A DNA stretch of 64,000 bases from Desulfovibrio sp. An276 (GCF_002159665.1 NZ_NFJC01000014.1:1-64000), one strand, 5' to 3'. Shown: positions 44,608 to 53,611, counted from the first letter of the stretch. Notes: generated by a model not told the origin, from the letters alone. Numbers and translations: made by a program.

Positions 44608-45840
44608 ATGGCTTTGGATGTCGTGATGCCCAAGTGGGGCCTGACCATGAAAAGCGGCAAAATCGCGCGCTGGCTCGTGGAAGAGGGTGCCCAGATTTCG
44701 GCTGGGATGCCCCTGCTGGAAGTGGAAACGGACAAGATCACCAATGTGGTGGAAGCGCCGGCTGACGGCGTACTTTTGGAAATTGTGGAAGCGGCAGGAA
44801 GCACAGTCCCGGTCATGGAGGTCATAGCCCGCATAGGCGAGGCCGGCGAGACTTGTGCGAAGGCCGAGCCCAAACACGAGGCTGCCAACGAGGCGAAGGC
44901 CGGGGCGGACGCTGCTCCAGCCGCTGCGCCAAAGCCTGCGAAGGCTGCCCGCGAGGTCAGGGCCATGCCGGCGGCAAGACGCCTTGCCAGGGAGCTTGGC
45001 GTTGATCTCACCCTTGTGAAGGGTACGGGCAAGGACGGCATTGTCATGGAAAGGGACGTGGCCGCCCAGGCCGAGAGCGCGAAGGCCGAGGCTAGTGCTC
45101 CCAAGGCTGCTCCGGCTCCTGCTGCACAGGCTTCCCAGGAGACACCTGCGGACTACGATCTTGTGCCCATGGAAGGCATACGCAAGATCATAGCCGACAA
45201 CATGCACGCTTCCCTCATGAACGCTGCCCAGCTCAGCGTCTTTGTGGAATGCGACGTGACCGACATGGTGGCCATGCGCGAGGAGGCACTCGCAAGGCAC
45301 GCCGGCGAGGAAGGCTATCGTCTCTCCTACAATGACATCATAGCCTATGCTGTCTGCCGCGCCCTGAAGCTGCACCCCATCATGAACTCCACCCTGGTGG
45401 AGGACGGCATTCACGTGCACCATCACGTAAACCTCGGCATCGCGGTTTCCGTGGACAACGGCCTCATCGTTCCCAACGTGAAGCAGGCGGACACCTACAG
45501 CCTTGAACAGCTCAAGACAAAAGTGCGCGACGTCTCGGCAAGGGCTCGCAAGGGCGGCCTTTCCATGGACGAGATCAGTGGCGGTACCTTCACCATCTCC
45601 AATGTGAGCATGCTTGGCGTAGACGGCTTCACCCCGGTTTTGAATCCTCCGGAAACGGCCATTCTCGGTGTCGGCCGCGTGCAGGACAAGCCCCATGTCC
45701 ACAACGGGACCATCTGCGTGCGCAAGCTCATGACCCTCTCCCTGACCTTCAACCATATGGTCACTGACGGAGGTCCTGCCATGAACTTCCTGCGCTGCCT
45801 TGCCGACATGCTGGAAAGACCAATGCTCATGCTGGCCTGA
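44608..45840 (+). CDS. acoC: Dihydrolipoamide acetyltransferase (E2) of acetoin dehydrogenase
   Basis: 410 residues. Lipoyl domain 1-80 with the modified lysine in ETDKIT (K43), an Ala/Pro/Lys linker, subunit-binding domain about 117-153 (MPAARRLARELGVDL), and the catalytic acetyltransferase domain 185-410 with the active-site HMVTDGG (H383, D387). It takes the two-carbon unit from acetoin to CoA. AGGGAGG fixes the ATG at 44608. First gene of the operon; a second, degenerate E2 follows later in it. Confidence 0.9.
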   Translation: MALDVVMPKWGLTMKSGKIARWLVEEGAQISAGMPLLEVETDKITNVVEAPADGVLLEIVEAAGSTVPVMEVIARIGEAGETCAKAEPKHEAANEAKAGADAAPAAAPKPAKAAREVRAMPAARRLARELGVDLTLVKGTGKDGIVMERDVAAQAESAKAEASAPKAAPAPAAQASQETPADYDLVPMEGIRKIIADNMHASLMNAAQLSVFVECDVTDMVAMREEALARHAGEEGYRLSYNDIIAYAVCRALKLHPIMNSTLVEDGIHVHHHVNLGIAVSVDNGLIVPNVKQADTYSLEQLKTKVRDVSARARKGGLSMDEISGGTFTISNVSMLGVDGFTPVLNPPETAILGVGRVQDKPHVHNGTICVRKLMTLSLTFNHMVTDGGPAMNFLRCLADMLERPMLMLA

Positions 45841-45855
45841 TGCAAGGACAACCCC

Positions 45856-46230
45856 ATGAAAAGACGCTTTATCATCGAGCTTGGCAGCGGGGCGGACCTG
45901 CACGGTGCGGATATGACCAAGGCCGCAGCAAGGGCCGTGCGTGACGCTGTTTCCCATGCCTGCCTGTGCGGGCTTGTGGACATTCTCGGCCGCACCTCCT
46001 TCGAGGGCATATATGTCCACGCCGAAGTACGCATACCCGAACCGGACGAGGTGGATGTGGAAAAACTCAAGGCCCTTATCCCCATCGGGGAAAAGGAAAT
46101 AGTGGTGGCAAAGGGCGGCATGCGCGTGCCTGGCCTTGAGGTGGCCTGCTTTGCCAAGGGCTCAAGCGACATAGTCATGGCCTGCGCTGCCCTCACAGTC
46201 TATGTGGAAGACAAGCCCGAACAGGCCTGA
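45856..46230 (+). CDS. Lin0512-family protein
   Basis: 124 residues, resembling the small Lin0512 family (PF09585), which has no known function. Features: KRRFIIELGSGADLHG, ACLCGLVDILGR, and KGGMRVPGLEVACFAKG. It begins 15 bases after the E2 gene and is embedded in the acetoin operon, so an accessory role in the complex or its cofactor is likely. Confidence 0.75.
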   Translation: MKRRFIIELGSGADLHGADMTKAAARAVRDAVSHACLCGLVDILGRTSFEGIYVHAEVRIPEPDEVDVEKLKALIPIGEKEIVVAKGGMRVPGLEVACFAKGSSDIVMACAALTVYVEDKPEQA

Positions 46231-46329
46231 AGCAACTGTTCCCCGAATTCCCAAAATCCGGAATTTCACCGGTGTCATACCATTTGAGCGAGCGATCGCT
46301 GACCTCTGGATCAATGAGAGGAGACGACC

Positions 46330-47292
46330 ATGATGCAGACTGACAAGACAGTCCTTCTGGATATGTTCCGCACCATGAACAAGATTCGCTTCTTCGAAAG
46401 CGAAGTGCAGAAATTCTTTGCTGCCGGCCAGATTCCCGGCTTCGTGCACCTGTACCTCGGCGAGGAGGCTGTGGCCACAGGCGTGTGCGCAGCCCTGAAC
46501 GCCTCGGACATGATCACCAGCACCCACCGCGGCCACGGGCACTGTCTGGCCAAGGGCGGCGATCTCAATCTCATGATGGCGGAAATCTTCGGACGCCTGG
46601 ACGGCTACTGCAAGGGCAAGGGCGGTTCCATGCACATTGCCGACTTCAACATCGGCATCCTTGGCGCCAACGGCATTGTCGGCGGTGGTGGCCCCCTCTC
46701 CGTGGGCGCAGCCCTAAGCTGCCAGTACAAGGGCAGCAAGGACGTGGCAGTGTGCTTCTTCGGCGACGGCGCCTCCAACCAGGGTACCACCCAGGAATCC
46801 CTGAACCTCGCCTCTGCCTGGAAACTCCCGCTGATCTTTGTGAACGAAAACAACGGCTACGCCATCTCGCTTGCCCAGCGCAAGGCCATGGCCATCACCG
46901 ACATCGCGGACAGGGCGGCAGCCTACGACATGCCCGGTGTTGTGGTGGACGGCAACGACGTGCTCGCTGTCTACGAGGCTGCCCTGCAGGCCGTGGATCG
47001 TGCCCGCAACGGCCTTGGACCCTCGCTCATCGAATGCAAGACCTACAGATGGCGCGGCCACTTCGAGGGCGACGCCTGCGTTTACCGTTCCGAGGAAGAG
47101 CTGGCCGAATGGAAGGCCAAGGATCCCATTCCCCGTTTTGCCAGGCAGCTTGTGGAGGCCGAGGTGGCCACCCAGGAGGAACTCGACGCCATCACAAGCG
47201 AGGTGGCCGAGGCCGTGGCAGCAGCCGTGCGCTTTGCAGAGGCGAGCCCCGTTCCTTCCGAAGAGAACCTTCTGGAAGACGTGTACGCCTAG
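46330..47292 (+). CDS. acoA: Acetoin dehydrogenase E1 alpha subunit
   Basis: 320 residues. Thiamine-diphosphate motif GDGASNQGTTQESLNLA and NENNGYAIS; HRGHGHCLAKGGD and KGGSMHIAD as in AcoA and PdhA. With E1 beta it cleaves acetoin to acetaldehyde and an acetyl group passed to lipoamide. Two consecutive ATGs; GAGGAG precedes them. Pyruvate or branched-chain E1 is an alternative, but the AcoX/AcoR/butanediol dehydrogenase context favours acetoin. Confidence 0.9.
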   Translation: MMQTDKTVLLDMFRTMNKIRFFESEVQKFFAAGQIPGFVHLYLGEEAVATGVCAALNASDMITSTHRGHGHCLAKGGDLNLMMAEIFGRLDGYCKGKGGSMHIADFNIGILGANGIVGGGGPLSVGAALSCQYKGSKDVAVCFFGDGASNQGTTQESLNLASAWKLPLIFVNENNGYAISLAQRKAMAITDIADRAAAYDMPGVVVDGNDVLAVYEAALQAVDRARNGLGPSLIECKTYRWRGHFEGDACVYRSEEELAEWKAKDPIPRFARQLVEAEVATQEELDAITSEVAEAVAAAVRFAEASPVPSEENLLEDVYA

Positions 47293-47370
47293 GGGCGCTT
47301 CAGACTCGGGCATACGACGGACATCAGACAAAAATTTTCCTGAAACAACAGGGACGAAACGGAGAATTCT

Positions 47371-48342
47371 ATGGCTCGCAAGACATACCTGCAGGCATTG
47401 AACGACGCCATGCGTCAGGAAATGGAGCGTGATCCCAATGTCTTCATCCTCGGTGAAGACGTAGGCAAATTTGGCGGCTGCTTTGGCGTTACCCAGGGGC
47501 TTTATGATCAGTTTGGCGAAAGGCGCGTGCGTGACACCCCCATCAGCGAAAGCGCCATCATGGGCGCTGCAGCGGGTGCTGCCGCGGCAGGCTTGAGGCC
47601 CATTGCCGAACTCATGTTCGTGGACTTCATCGGCGTCGCCATGGACCAGCTGTTCAACCAGGCGGCCAAGATGCGTTTCATGTTCGGCGGCAAGGCCAAG
47701 GTGCCCATGGTGCTGCGCATGCCCCAGGGCGCTGGCGTGGGCGCCGCGGCCCAGCACTCCCAGTGCCTTGAGGCCTGGTTCATGCATATTCCCGGCATCA
47801 AGGTCTGCATCCCCGCGACTCCGGCAGACGCGAAGGGCCTTTTGGTGAGTGCCATCCGCGACGACAACCCCGTGGTCTTCCTTGAGCACAAGCTCCTCTA
47901 CGGCATCGAGGGCGAGGTGGACGATGATCTCTACGAGATCCCCATTGGCAAGGGCAAGGTTGTGCGCGAGGGCAGCGACGTGACCATCGTGGCAACGGCC
48001 CTCATGGTGCACAGGGCCCTTGAGGCAGCGGAAATCCTCGCCAAGGACGGCATCAGCGTGGAAGTCGTGGATCCGCGCTCCCTGGTGCCCCTGGACAAGG
48101 ACTGCATCCTCGACTCCGTGCGCAAGACCCACGCCCTGGTTGTCGTGCACGAGGCAGTGAAGAACGCCGGTGCGGGCGCCGAAATCGCAGCCATGGTGGC
48201 AGAGGAAGCCATCGAGTACCTGGACGCACCCATTGTGCGCATAGGCGCCCCCTTCTGTCCTGTTCCCTTCAGCCCCACGCTTGAGCAGGCCTACATGCCC
48301 TCGGTGGAAAAGATCGTGCAGGCTGTGCGCGAGCAGCGCTAG
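47371..48342 (+). CDS. acoB: Acetoin dehydrogenase E1 beta subunit
   Basis: 323 residues. Transketolase pyrimidine-binding domain (LGEDVGKFGG, RVRDTPISESAIMG, FVDFIGVAMDQ) and C-terminal domain (EVVDPRSLVPLD). Pairs with E1 alpha. GGAGAATTCT lies before the ATG. A long hairpin follows the stop. Confidence 0.92.
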   Translation: MARKTYLQALNDAMRQEMERDPNVFILGEDVGKFGGCFGVTQGLYDQFGERRVRDTPISESAIMGAAAGAAAAGLRPIAELMFVDFIGVAMDQLFNQAAKMRFMFGGKAKVPMVLRMPQGAGVGAAAQHSQCLEAWFMHIPGIKVCIPATPADAKGLLVSAIRDDNPVVFLEHKLLYGIEGEVDDDLYEIPIGKGKVVREGSDVTIVATALMVHRALEAAEILAKDGISVEVVDPRSLVPLDKDCILDSVRKTHALVVVHEAVKNAGAGAEIAAMVAEEAIEYLDAPIVRIGAPFCPVPFSPTLEQAYMPSVEKIVQAVREQR

Positions 48343-48393
48343 GAGGCGAGGCTCGGGACGAGCCAGCCAGAGGCAGACAGGAACACAAAGGCA

Positions 48394-48443
48394 GGCCGGA
48401 TATTCTTCCTGCCCCCTTTGAGGGGCTGGAAGAATATCCGGCC
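48394..48443 (+). promoter_or_regulatory. Long intercistronic hairpin
   Basis: A perfect 16-bp stem (48394-48409 with 48428-48443), extended beyond one T-T mismatch by GCCCC/GGGGC. No T run, so more likely an mRNA stabiliser or processing site than a terminator. It separates the catalytic genes from acoX. Confidence 0.7.
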
Positions 48444-48457
48444 AGGGAAAGCGACGC

Positions 48458-49447
48458 ATGAAAGTTGGACTTATCGCCAATCCGGCTTCGGGAAAGGACA
48501 TCAGACGCATAGTCGCCCACGGCAGCGTCTTCGACAACCAGGAAAAGGTCCGCATGGTGCGCCGCATTCTGGCAGGCCTGAAGGAAGCAGGCATTGAGGA
48601 AGTGCTCTACATGCCGGATTCCTACGCCATCGTGGAAAGGGCCCTGACAGACTTGCCCGAAGCCCGGCGCCCGGCAAGCATTGCCCCCCTGGTCTACTGG
48701 CAGCACAACAATCAGGAAGACACTGTGAACGCTGCAAGGATGCTCGAAGAGGCTGGAGCAGGCCTCATGATCGTCCTTGGCGGGGACGGGACAGCCAGGG
48801 CAGCCTGCAAGGGCAGCCGCAAGCTCCCCATCCTGGCGCTTTCCACAGGGACCAACAATGTCTTTCCGGTCATGACCGAAGCCACCATGGCCGGCCTTGC
48901 GGCAGGTGTTCTCGCAAGCGGCGCCATCCCCATGGAGGCCGGCTGCCTTGAGGCGGACATCCTGGAAATCGTTGTGAACGGAGAGTGCGTGGACATGGCC
49001 CTGGTGGACGTGGCTGTCGCGCGCGAGGCCTTTGTGGCTTCAAGGGCTGTCTGGGATGCGGGAAGGCTGACTGCTCTCTTCCTTGCCCGCTGCAAGGCGG
49101 ACAGCATAGGACTTTCGGCCATTGGCGGCCAGCTTTGCCACTGTCCTCCCTCGTCCGGCACAGGCCTGGCTCTTCAACTGGACAGCAGCTCCGAGCGCAA
49201 GGTGCGCGCTGCCATTGCCCCGGGTCTTTTTGTGGAGGCGGGCATAGTCTCGCAGCAAACCATGACCAGGGGAACAAGCTTTCCCGTGCAACAGCCTGCT
49301 GTCCTCGCCCTGGACGGCGAGCGCGAAGTTGTCCTGCGCAAGAAGGACGAGGCCTATGTACGCCTGGCCCAGCGCGGCGTGCAGGTGGTGGATGTGGCAA
49401 GAACCCTTGAGGAGGCCAGGAGAAAGCGCGTCTTTGTGCGCGGCTGA
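48458..49447 (+). CDS. acoX: AcoX, NAD-kinase-like acetoin catabolism protein
   Basis: 329 residues. ATP-NAD kinase fold: NPASGKD (8-14), GGDGT (108-112) and STGTNN (129-134). AcoX accompanies acetoin dehydrogenase genes in many bacteria, but its reaction is not established and it is not always required. It follows the long hairpin. Confidence 0.88.
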   Translation: MKVGLIANPASGKDIRRIVAHGSVFDNQEKVRMVRRILAGLKEAGIEEVLYMPDSYAIVERALTDLPEARRPASIAPLVYWQHNNQEDTVNAARMLEEAGAGLMIVLGGDGTARAACKGSRKLPILALSTGTNNVFPVMTEATMAGLAAGVLASGAIPMEAGCLEADILEIVVNGECVDMALVDVAVAREAFVASRAVWDAGRLTALFLARCKADSIGLSAIGGQLCHCPPSSGTGLALQLDSSSERKVRAAIAPGLFVEAGIVSQQTMTRGTSFPVQQPAVLALDGEREVVLRKKDEAYVRLAQRGVQVVDVARTLEEARRKRVFVRG

Positions 49448-49490
49448 CAGGGGATATGCAGGCAGCATGCAGACCACTCAGGAGATCACC

Positions 49491-49796
49491 ATGAAACTCA
49501 AGGCAGGATTTCTCTTTCTGACAGCGACCGAGAGCGGCGACGACGGCCCGACCTGGGTCAAAACCCGGGGCGTGGACCTTCTGGTCATCCCGGTGAACAC
49601 CTATTCCGAGGCCGTGGAAAAGGCCAGATGGGCAGTTGAGGAAGAGGGCTGCGCGGCCCTGGAGCTTTGCGGAGGCTTCGGCAACGAGGGCGCAGCCCGC
49701 ATAGCCCGCTGCGTGTCCGTTCCCGTGGGAACAGTGCGCTTTGACGTGCACCCGGGGCTTGGCAACGCGAGCGGCGACACAATGTTCGACAAATAG
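49491..49796 (+). CDS. DUF6506-like small protein
   Basis: 101 residues. The N-terminus MKLKAGFLFL looks like a beta strand, not a signal peptide. Later GCAALELCGGFGNEGAARIA and a histidine in FDVHPGLGN. AGGAGATCACC precedes the ATG. Similar small proteins occur beside SDR enzymes; function unknown. Confidence 0.65.
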   Translation: MKLKAGFLFLTATESGDDGPTWVKTRGVDLLVIPVNTYSEAVEKARWAVEEEGCAALELCGGFGNEGAARIARCVSVPVGTVRFDVHPGLGNASGDTMFDK

Positions 49797-49813
49797 CCAG
49801 ACAAATTTTCTGC

Positions 49814-49838
49814 AAACATACAGCATGTCTGTATGTTT
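49814..49838 (+). promoter_or_regulatory. Perfect 10-bp palindrome ahead of the SDR gene
   Basis: AAACATACAG-CATGT-CTGTATGTTT. A+T-rich and symmetric like a TetR-type operator; an mRNA hairpin is the alternative. Confidence 0.5.
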
Positions 49839-49879
49839 CAAATGATCACCACACCCCCAACGACACGGAGGATATCCCC

Positions 49880-50659
49880 ATGAAAATTCAGGGAAAGGTA
49901 GCACTGGTGACCGGTTCTGCACAAGGAATAGGCAGGGGCATTGCCCTGCGTTTGGCCGAGGACGGCGCGGACATCTGCCTTGTGGACCAGAAGGCAGACA
50001 AGCTGTCCAGGGTGGCCGCCGAGATTGAGGCCCGCGGTCGCAAGGCTACGACCGTTGTCGCGGACGTGACCGATCGCGCGCAGGTCTTTGCTGCCGTTGA
50101 CCACGCGGAAAAGACTCTGGGTGGCTTCGACATCATGGTCAACAACGCAGGCATAGCCCAGGTGGAAGCCCTGTGTGATGTGACAAAGGAGCAGCTCGAC
50201 CGCATCTTCGCCATCAATGTCTACGGCGTGCTCTGGGGCATTCAGGCAGCAGCTGCCAAGTTCAAGGCTCGCAACCAGCGCGGCAAGATCATCAACGCCT
50301 CTTCCATAGCCGGTCACGACTCCTACGCCATGATCGGCGTCTATTCCGCAACCAAGTTCGCGGTGCGTGCCCTGACCCAGGCAGCGGCCAAGGAGCTGGC
50401 CTCTGCCGGCATCAATGTCAACGCCTACTGCCCGGGCGTTGTGGGCACGGACATGTGGCTTGAGATCGATGCAGGCTTTGCAAAGATCACGGGCGCAGCT
50501 CCCGGTGCAACCTACAAGCAGTACTGCGAGGGCATAGCCCTTGGCAGGGCCGAGACTCCGGAAGACGTGGCCTGCCTTGTCTCCTATCTCGCAAGCCCGG
50601 ATTCCGACTACATGACAGGACAGGCCGTGCTCATCGACGGCGGCATGGTCTACCGCTAG
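49880..50659 (+). CDS. SDR acetoin/diacetyl reductase (meso-butanediol dehydrogenase type)
   Basis: 259 residues. NAD site TGSAQGIGRG, NNAG, catalytic Ser in ASSIAG, YxxxK in YSATKFAV, and the C-terminal DGGMVY. Best fits the BudC/acetoin reductase family, interconverting diacetyl, acetoin and butanediol. GGAGG precedes the ATG. Confidence 0.88.
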   Translation: MKIQGKVALVTGSAQGIGRGIALRLAEDGADICLVDQKADKLSRVAAEIEARGRKATTVVADVTDRAQVFAAVDHAEKTLGGFDIMVNNAGIAQVEALCDVTKEQLDRIFAINVYGVLWGIQAAAAKFKARNQRGKIINASSIAGHDSYAMIGVYSATKFAVRALTQAAAKELASAGINVNAYCPGVVGTDMWLEIDAGFAKITGAAPGATYKQYCEGIALGRAETPEDVACLVSYLASPDSDYMTGQAVLIDGGMVYR

Positions 50660-50680
50660 AAAATACAGAAATTGTGCCCC

Positions 50681-50700
50681 AAATCCCGGCTTCGGGATTT
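50681..50700 (+). promoter_or_regulatory. Intercistronic hairpin
   Basis: AAATCCCG-GCTT-CGGGATTT, a perfect 8-bp stem with a tetraloop between the SDR and the second E2 gene. Confidence 0.55.
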
Positions 50701-50791
50701 GAGGTTCGGGGCCTGGCCGCCGTGCAGGCCGGGCCCATGCGAAAGGTCTTTCAGGCCAGGGCCCTGGCCCGGACAGAGAAGGGAGAACAAC

Positions 50792-52066
50792 GTGAGTACA
50801 GAACTGACCATGCCCAAGCTGGGTCTGACCATGAAGACCGGCAAGGTGGCGCGCTGGCTTGTGGCCGAGGGTGCAAGCGTCCATCAGGGCGACGAGATTT
50901 TTGAAGTCGAGACGGACAAGATCACCAACAAGATAGAATGTCCCGCAGACGGCGTGCTTTTGCAGATCCTTGTCCCCCAGGGCGAGGTTGTGGAAGTGGG
51001 CACGGTCCTTGGCCTGCTCGGCGAGGCTGGCGAGGCCGTGGCGACAAAGCCTGCCACTGCAGCCCCCGAGGCTCAAGCGGAAGCTGCCCCTGATGCGGCA
51101 GCGCCTGCAGCCCAGGCCCCTGTCAAGGCAGCCGGCTCCTACATCCTGGCTACCCCCAGGGCCAAGGCTCTTGCCCGCTTCCTTGAGATGGACCTTTGCT
51201 TTGTCACGCCTACGGGAAGGAATGGCCGCATCCGTGAAGCAGACGTTCTGGCCCGCCAGGACGTGCTTTCCAGGATTGCCATCACCCCCCTGGCCCGGGT
51301 GCTCGCTTCCCAGGCAGGCCTTGACATCTGCACCCTGACAGGGACTGGCGAGGGCGGAAAGATCGTGAAGGCGGACGTCGAGCGCGCGCTGAATCCCGAG
51401 GCTGCTGCAGCTGCCGAGGCCGCCCAGCCCGAAGCCGCAGCGGAAGAGAGCGTTCGTGCCATGGTTCTCGAAGAGGGCGGTGGAAGCTTTGCCCGCGAAC
51501 TTTCCGCAACCCTGGACATGACAGCCTGTCTGGCACTTTTGGCAGATCTCAAGCGCCTTGGCGCCTTGTACAAGAAGAGGGCCGATGTTCTTGGCATAGA
51601 CATCGTTGTGGCCCTGGCCGTGGCGCGGACCCTTGCCAACCATCCCGCTCTGAACGCTGTCTACGCAAACGGGGAGCTCAAGACCTCGAAGAAGGTCGAT
51701 CTTCTGCTGCGCGCAGGCGCTGCAGATACGGGCTTTGTTCTCGGCAATGCGGCAGCCCTTGGCATCCTGGCCCTTGCGGATGCGAAGAAGGCCCAAAGTC
51801 AGGGCTCGTCGACCTGCGCCTTCACATCCTTTGCTGCAACACGGATCGAGCGCGCAACGCCTTCACTTGTGGCCGGACAGGCAGCTGGCCTCACACTGGG
51901 CTCAGTGCACGATGCCGTGTGCGTTCTTGAAGGAGCGCCGGTTGTGCGCAAGTGCGCGGAGCTTGTCCTTTCCTACGACGCACGTCTCGTGAGCGAGGAG
52001 GCTGCCTGCGCCTTCATGGACGAGCTTGTGAGCGCCGCAGAAAGCCCCCTGCAGCTCGTTTTTTAG
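50792..52066 (+). CDS. Catalytically degenerate E2-like protein with two subunit-binding domains
   Basis: 424 residues from a GTG with GGGAGAA upstream. Lipoyl domain 1-80 with the usual lysine (ETDKIT, K43); two E3-binding-type domains, about 118-155 (ATPRAKALARFLEMD) and 163-200 (ITPLARVLASQAGLD); then an acyltransferase-like domain. Where E2 enzymes have HxxxDG, this one reads YDARLVSEEA: histidine to alanine, and the aspartate-glycine is gone. It should therefore be unable to transfer acyl groups, but could carry lipoyl groups and bind two E3 or E1 molecules, like the E3-binding protein of eukaryotic pyruvate dehydrogenase. It directly precedes the E3 gene. Confidence 0.85.
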   Translation: MSTELTMPKLGLTMKTGKVARWLVAEGASVHQGDEIFEVETDKITNKIECPADGVLLQILVPQGEVVEVGTVLGLLGEAGEAVATKPATAAPEAQAEAAPDAAAPAAQAPVKAAGSYILATPRAKALARFLEMDLCFVTPTGRNGRIREADVLARQDVLSRIAITPLARVLASQAGLDICTLTGTGEGGKIVKADVERALNPEAAAAAEAAQPEAAAEESVRAMVLEEGGGSFARELSATLDMTACLALLADLKRLGALYKKRADVLGIDIVVALAVARTLANHPALNAVYANGELKTSKKVDLLLRAGAADTGFVLGNAAALGILALADAKKAQSQGSSTCAFTSFAATRIERATPSLVAGQAAGLTLGSVHDAVCVLEGAPVVRKCAELVLSYDARLVSEEAACAFMDELVSAAESPLQLVF

Positions 52067-52178
52067 GGAATATTTCGCAACCATTTGCAGTTACCTGACA
52101 TGTCCAGGCAAATCTGCCGGCCGGACACGCCCAAACAACCCCCAGGCGTCGGCCTTTCAGATGAGGAGATAGGGATCA

Positions 52179-53542
52179 TGTATGATGTCATAGTTCTTGG
52201 TGGTGGACCCGGAGGGTACGCGGCTGCCATTCGTGCGGCCCAGTTGAAGGGAAAGGTCGTCCTGGTGGAAGAGGCTGCCATGGGCGGAACCTGTGTGTTG
52301 CGCGGCTGCATTCCGAGCAAGATATGGCTCAGGGCCGCATCGTTGCTTGAGCAGGCGAAGAAGGCCGGTGATTTCGGGCTGAACCTGGAAATCGGCAGCT
52401 TTGACTGCAAGGCAGTGGTCGCCCGCAAGGAAGGTGTTTCCAACGAAATCGCCATGGGCATGTCCGCACTTTTAGCCAACAACGCCATCGAGGTGGTGAT
52501 GGGCAGGGGCGTGGTAGAGTCCGCCCACAGGGTAGTGGTGAACGGCAAGGTCCTCGAGGGCAAAAACATCATCATCGCTACCGGAAGCCGCCTTGCGCCC
52601 TGCACTGTGCCTGGCGCGGAAGCCCTTGTCATGACCTCGGACGAGCTCCTTGGAGCCACAGAGCTTCCAAAGTCCGTCCTTGTGACCGATCCTGGCCCCA
52701 TAGGCGTGGAATGCGCCATGCTCCTCGGCATGCTTGGCTGCGAGGTCACGTACGCCCTGCCAGGGGCGCGCATCCTGCCCGAAGAGGATCAGGACAGCGC
52801 CCAGCGCCTGGCAGCAGCCTTGCGCGAGCGCGGCGTGAAGATCATGGCCCGCTGCAAGCTTGAGCGCGTGGAAAACGGGGAATGCGTGCTTTGCGGCAAG
52901 AAGAAGGAAGAGCGCGTCACAGTCGAGAAGGTGCTCTGGTCCTTGCGCGAGCCCGTCTCCACGGGCTTCGGCCTTGAGGATCTGGGCGTTTCCCTCAACG
53001 AGGATGGCGGCATACAGGTTGACGCGCACTGCCGGACCAATGTTTCCGGCATCTACGCCATAGGCGACTGCACTGGCGGCTGGATGCTCAGCCACGTGGC
53101 CTCGGCCATGGCCATCTGCGCTGCCGAAAACGCCATGGGCACGCCTTCGACCTACAAGTCGGAGCTTGTTTCCCGCGCCATCTGGGGCATTGTGCAGATG
53201 GGCAGCGTGGGCCTTTCCGAAGAGCAGGCCGAACGTCAGGGCCGCGAGGTGGAAGTGGGCTCCTTCCCCTATGCCATCAACGGCTACGCCATGCTGCGCG
53301 GCGAGGTGGACGGAGCCGTCAAGGTCGTGGCGGACGCAAAGACCGGCGAAATCCTCGGCGTGCACATTGTGGGCAGTCAGGCCTCGGAGCTTGTGGGCGA
53401 GGCTGTCCTTGCCATGCAGCTCGAGTGCACAGTGCATGAGTTCGCCAAGGGCTTCAGAGTCCATCCTGCCTTCTGCGAGACCGTGGTGGACGCCTTCCGC
53501 GACGCGGAAAGCTGGGCCTTGTATCTGCCAAGACGCGGCTAG
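52179..53542 (+). CDS. acoL: Dihydrolipoyl dehydrogenase-like protein (E3)
   Basis: 454 residues. FAD site VLGGGPGGYAAA, redox disulfide GGTCVLRGC (C39, C44), ATGSRL, second FAD motif GIYAIGDCTGG, and the C-terminal HPAFCE with the catalytic His/Glu spacing kept. The NAD domain is unusual: the loop GGGxIG is DPGPIG (171-176), and the acidic residue that normally binds the NAD ribose at the end of the next strand is replaced (YALPGA). It may bind NAD poorly or pass electrons elsewhere. Start at MYDVIVLG. Confidence 0.85.
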
Positions 53543-53583
53543 AAAAGAACCTCCTTGGAACCTCCATACCTCCATGTGAATGT

Positions 53584-53611
53584 GCGCGCCTGCCGTGTCT
53601 GGCAGGCGCGC
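53584..53611 (+). promoter_or_regulatory. Intercistronic hairpin before the LipB-LipA gene
   Basis: Perfect 11-bp G+C-rich stem GCGCGCCTGCC with GGCAGGCGCGC, loop GTGTCT, without T run. Confidence 0.6.

Noticed and set aside
46330-48342. Pyruvate dehydrogenase E1 instead of acetoin dehydrogenase
   Set aside because: Sequence alone would allow it, but AcoX, AcoR, butanediol dehydrogenases and the acetoin reductase in the same regulon favour acetoin.
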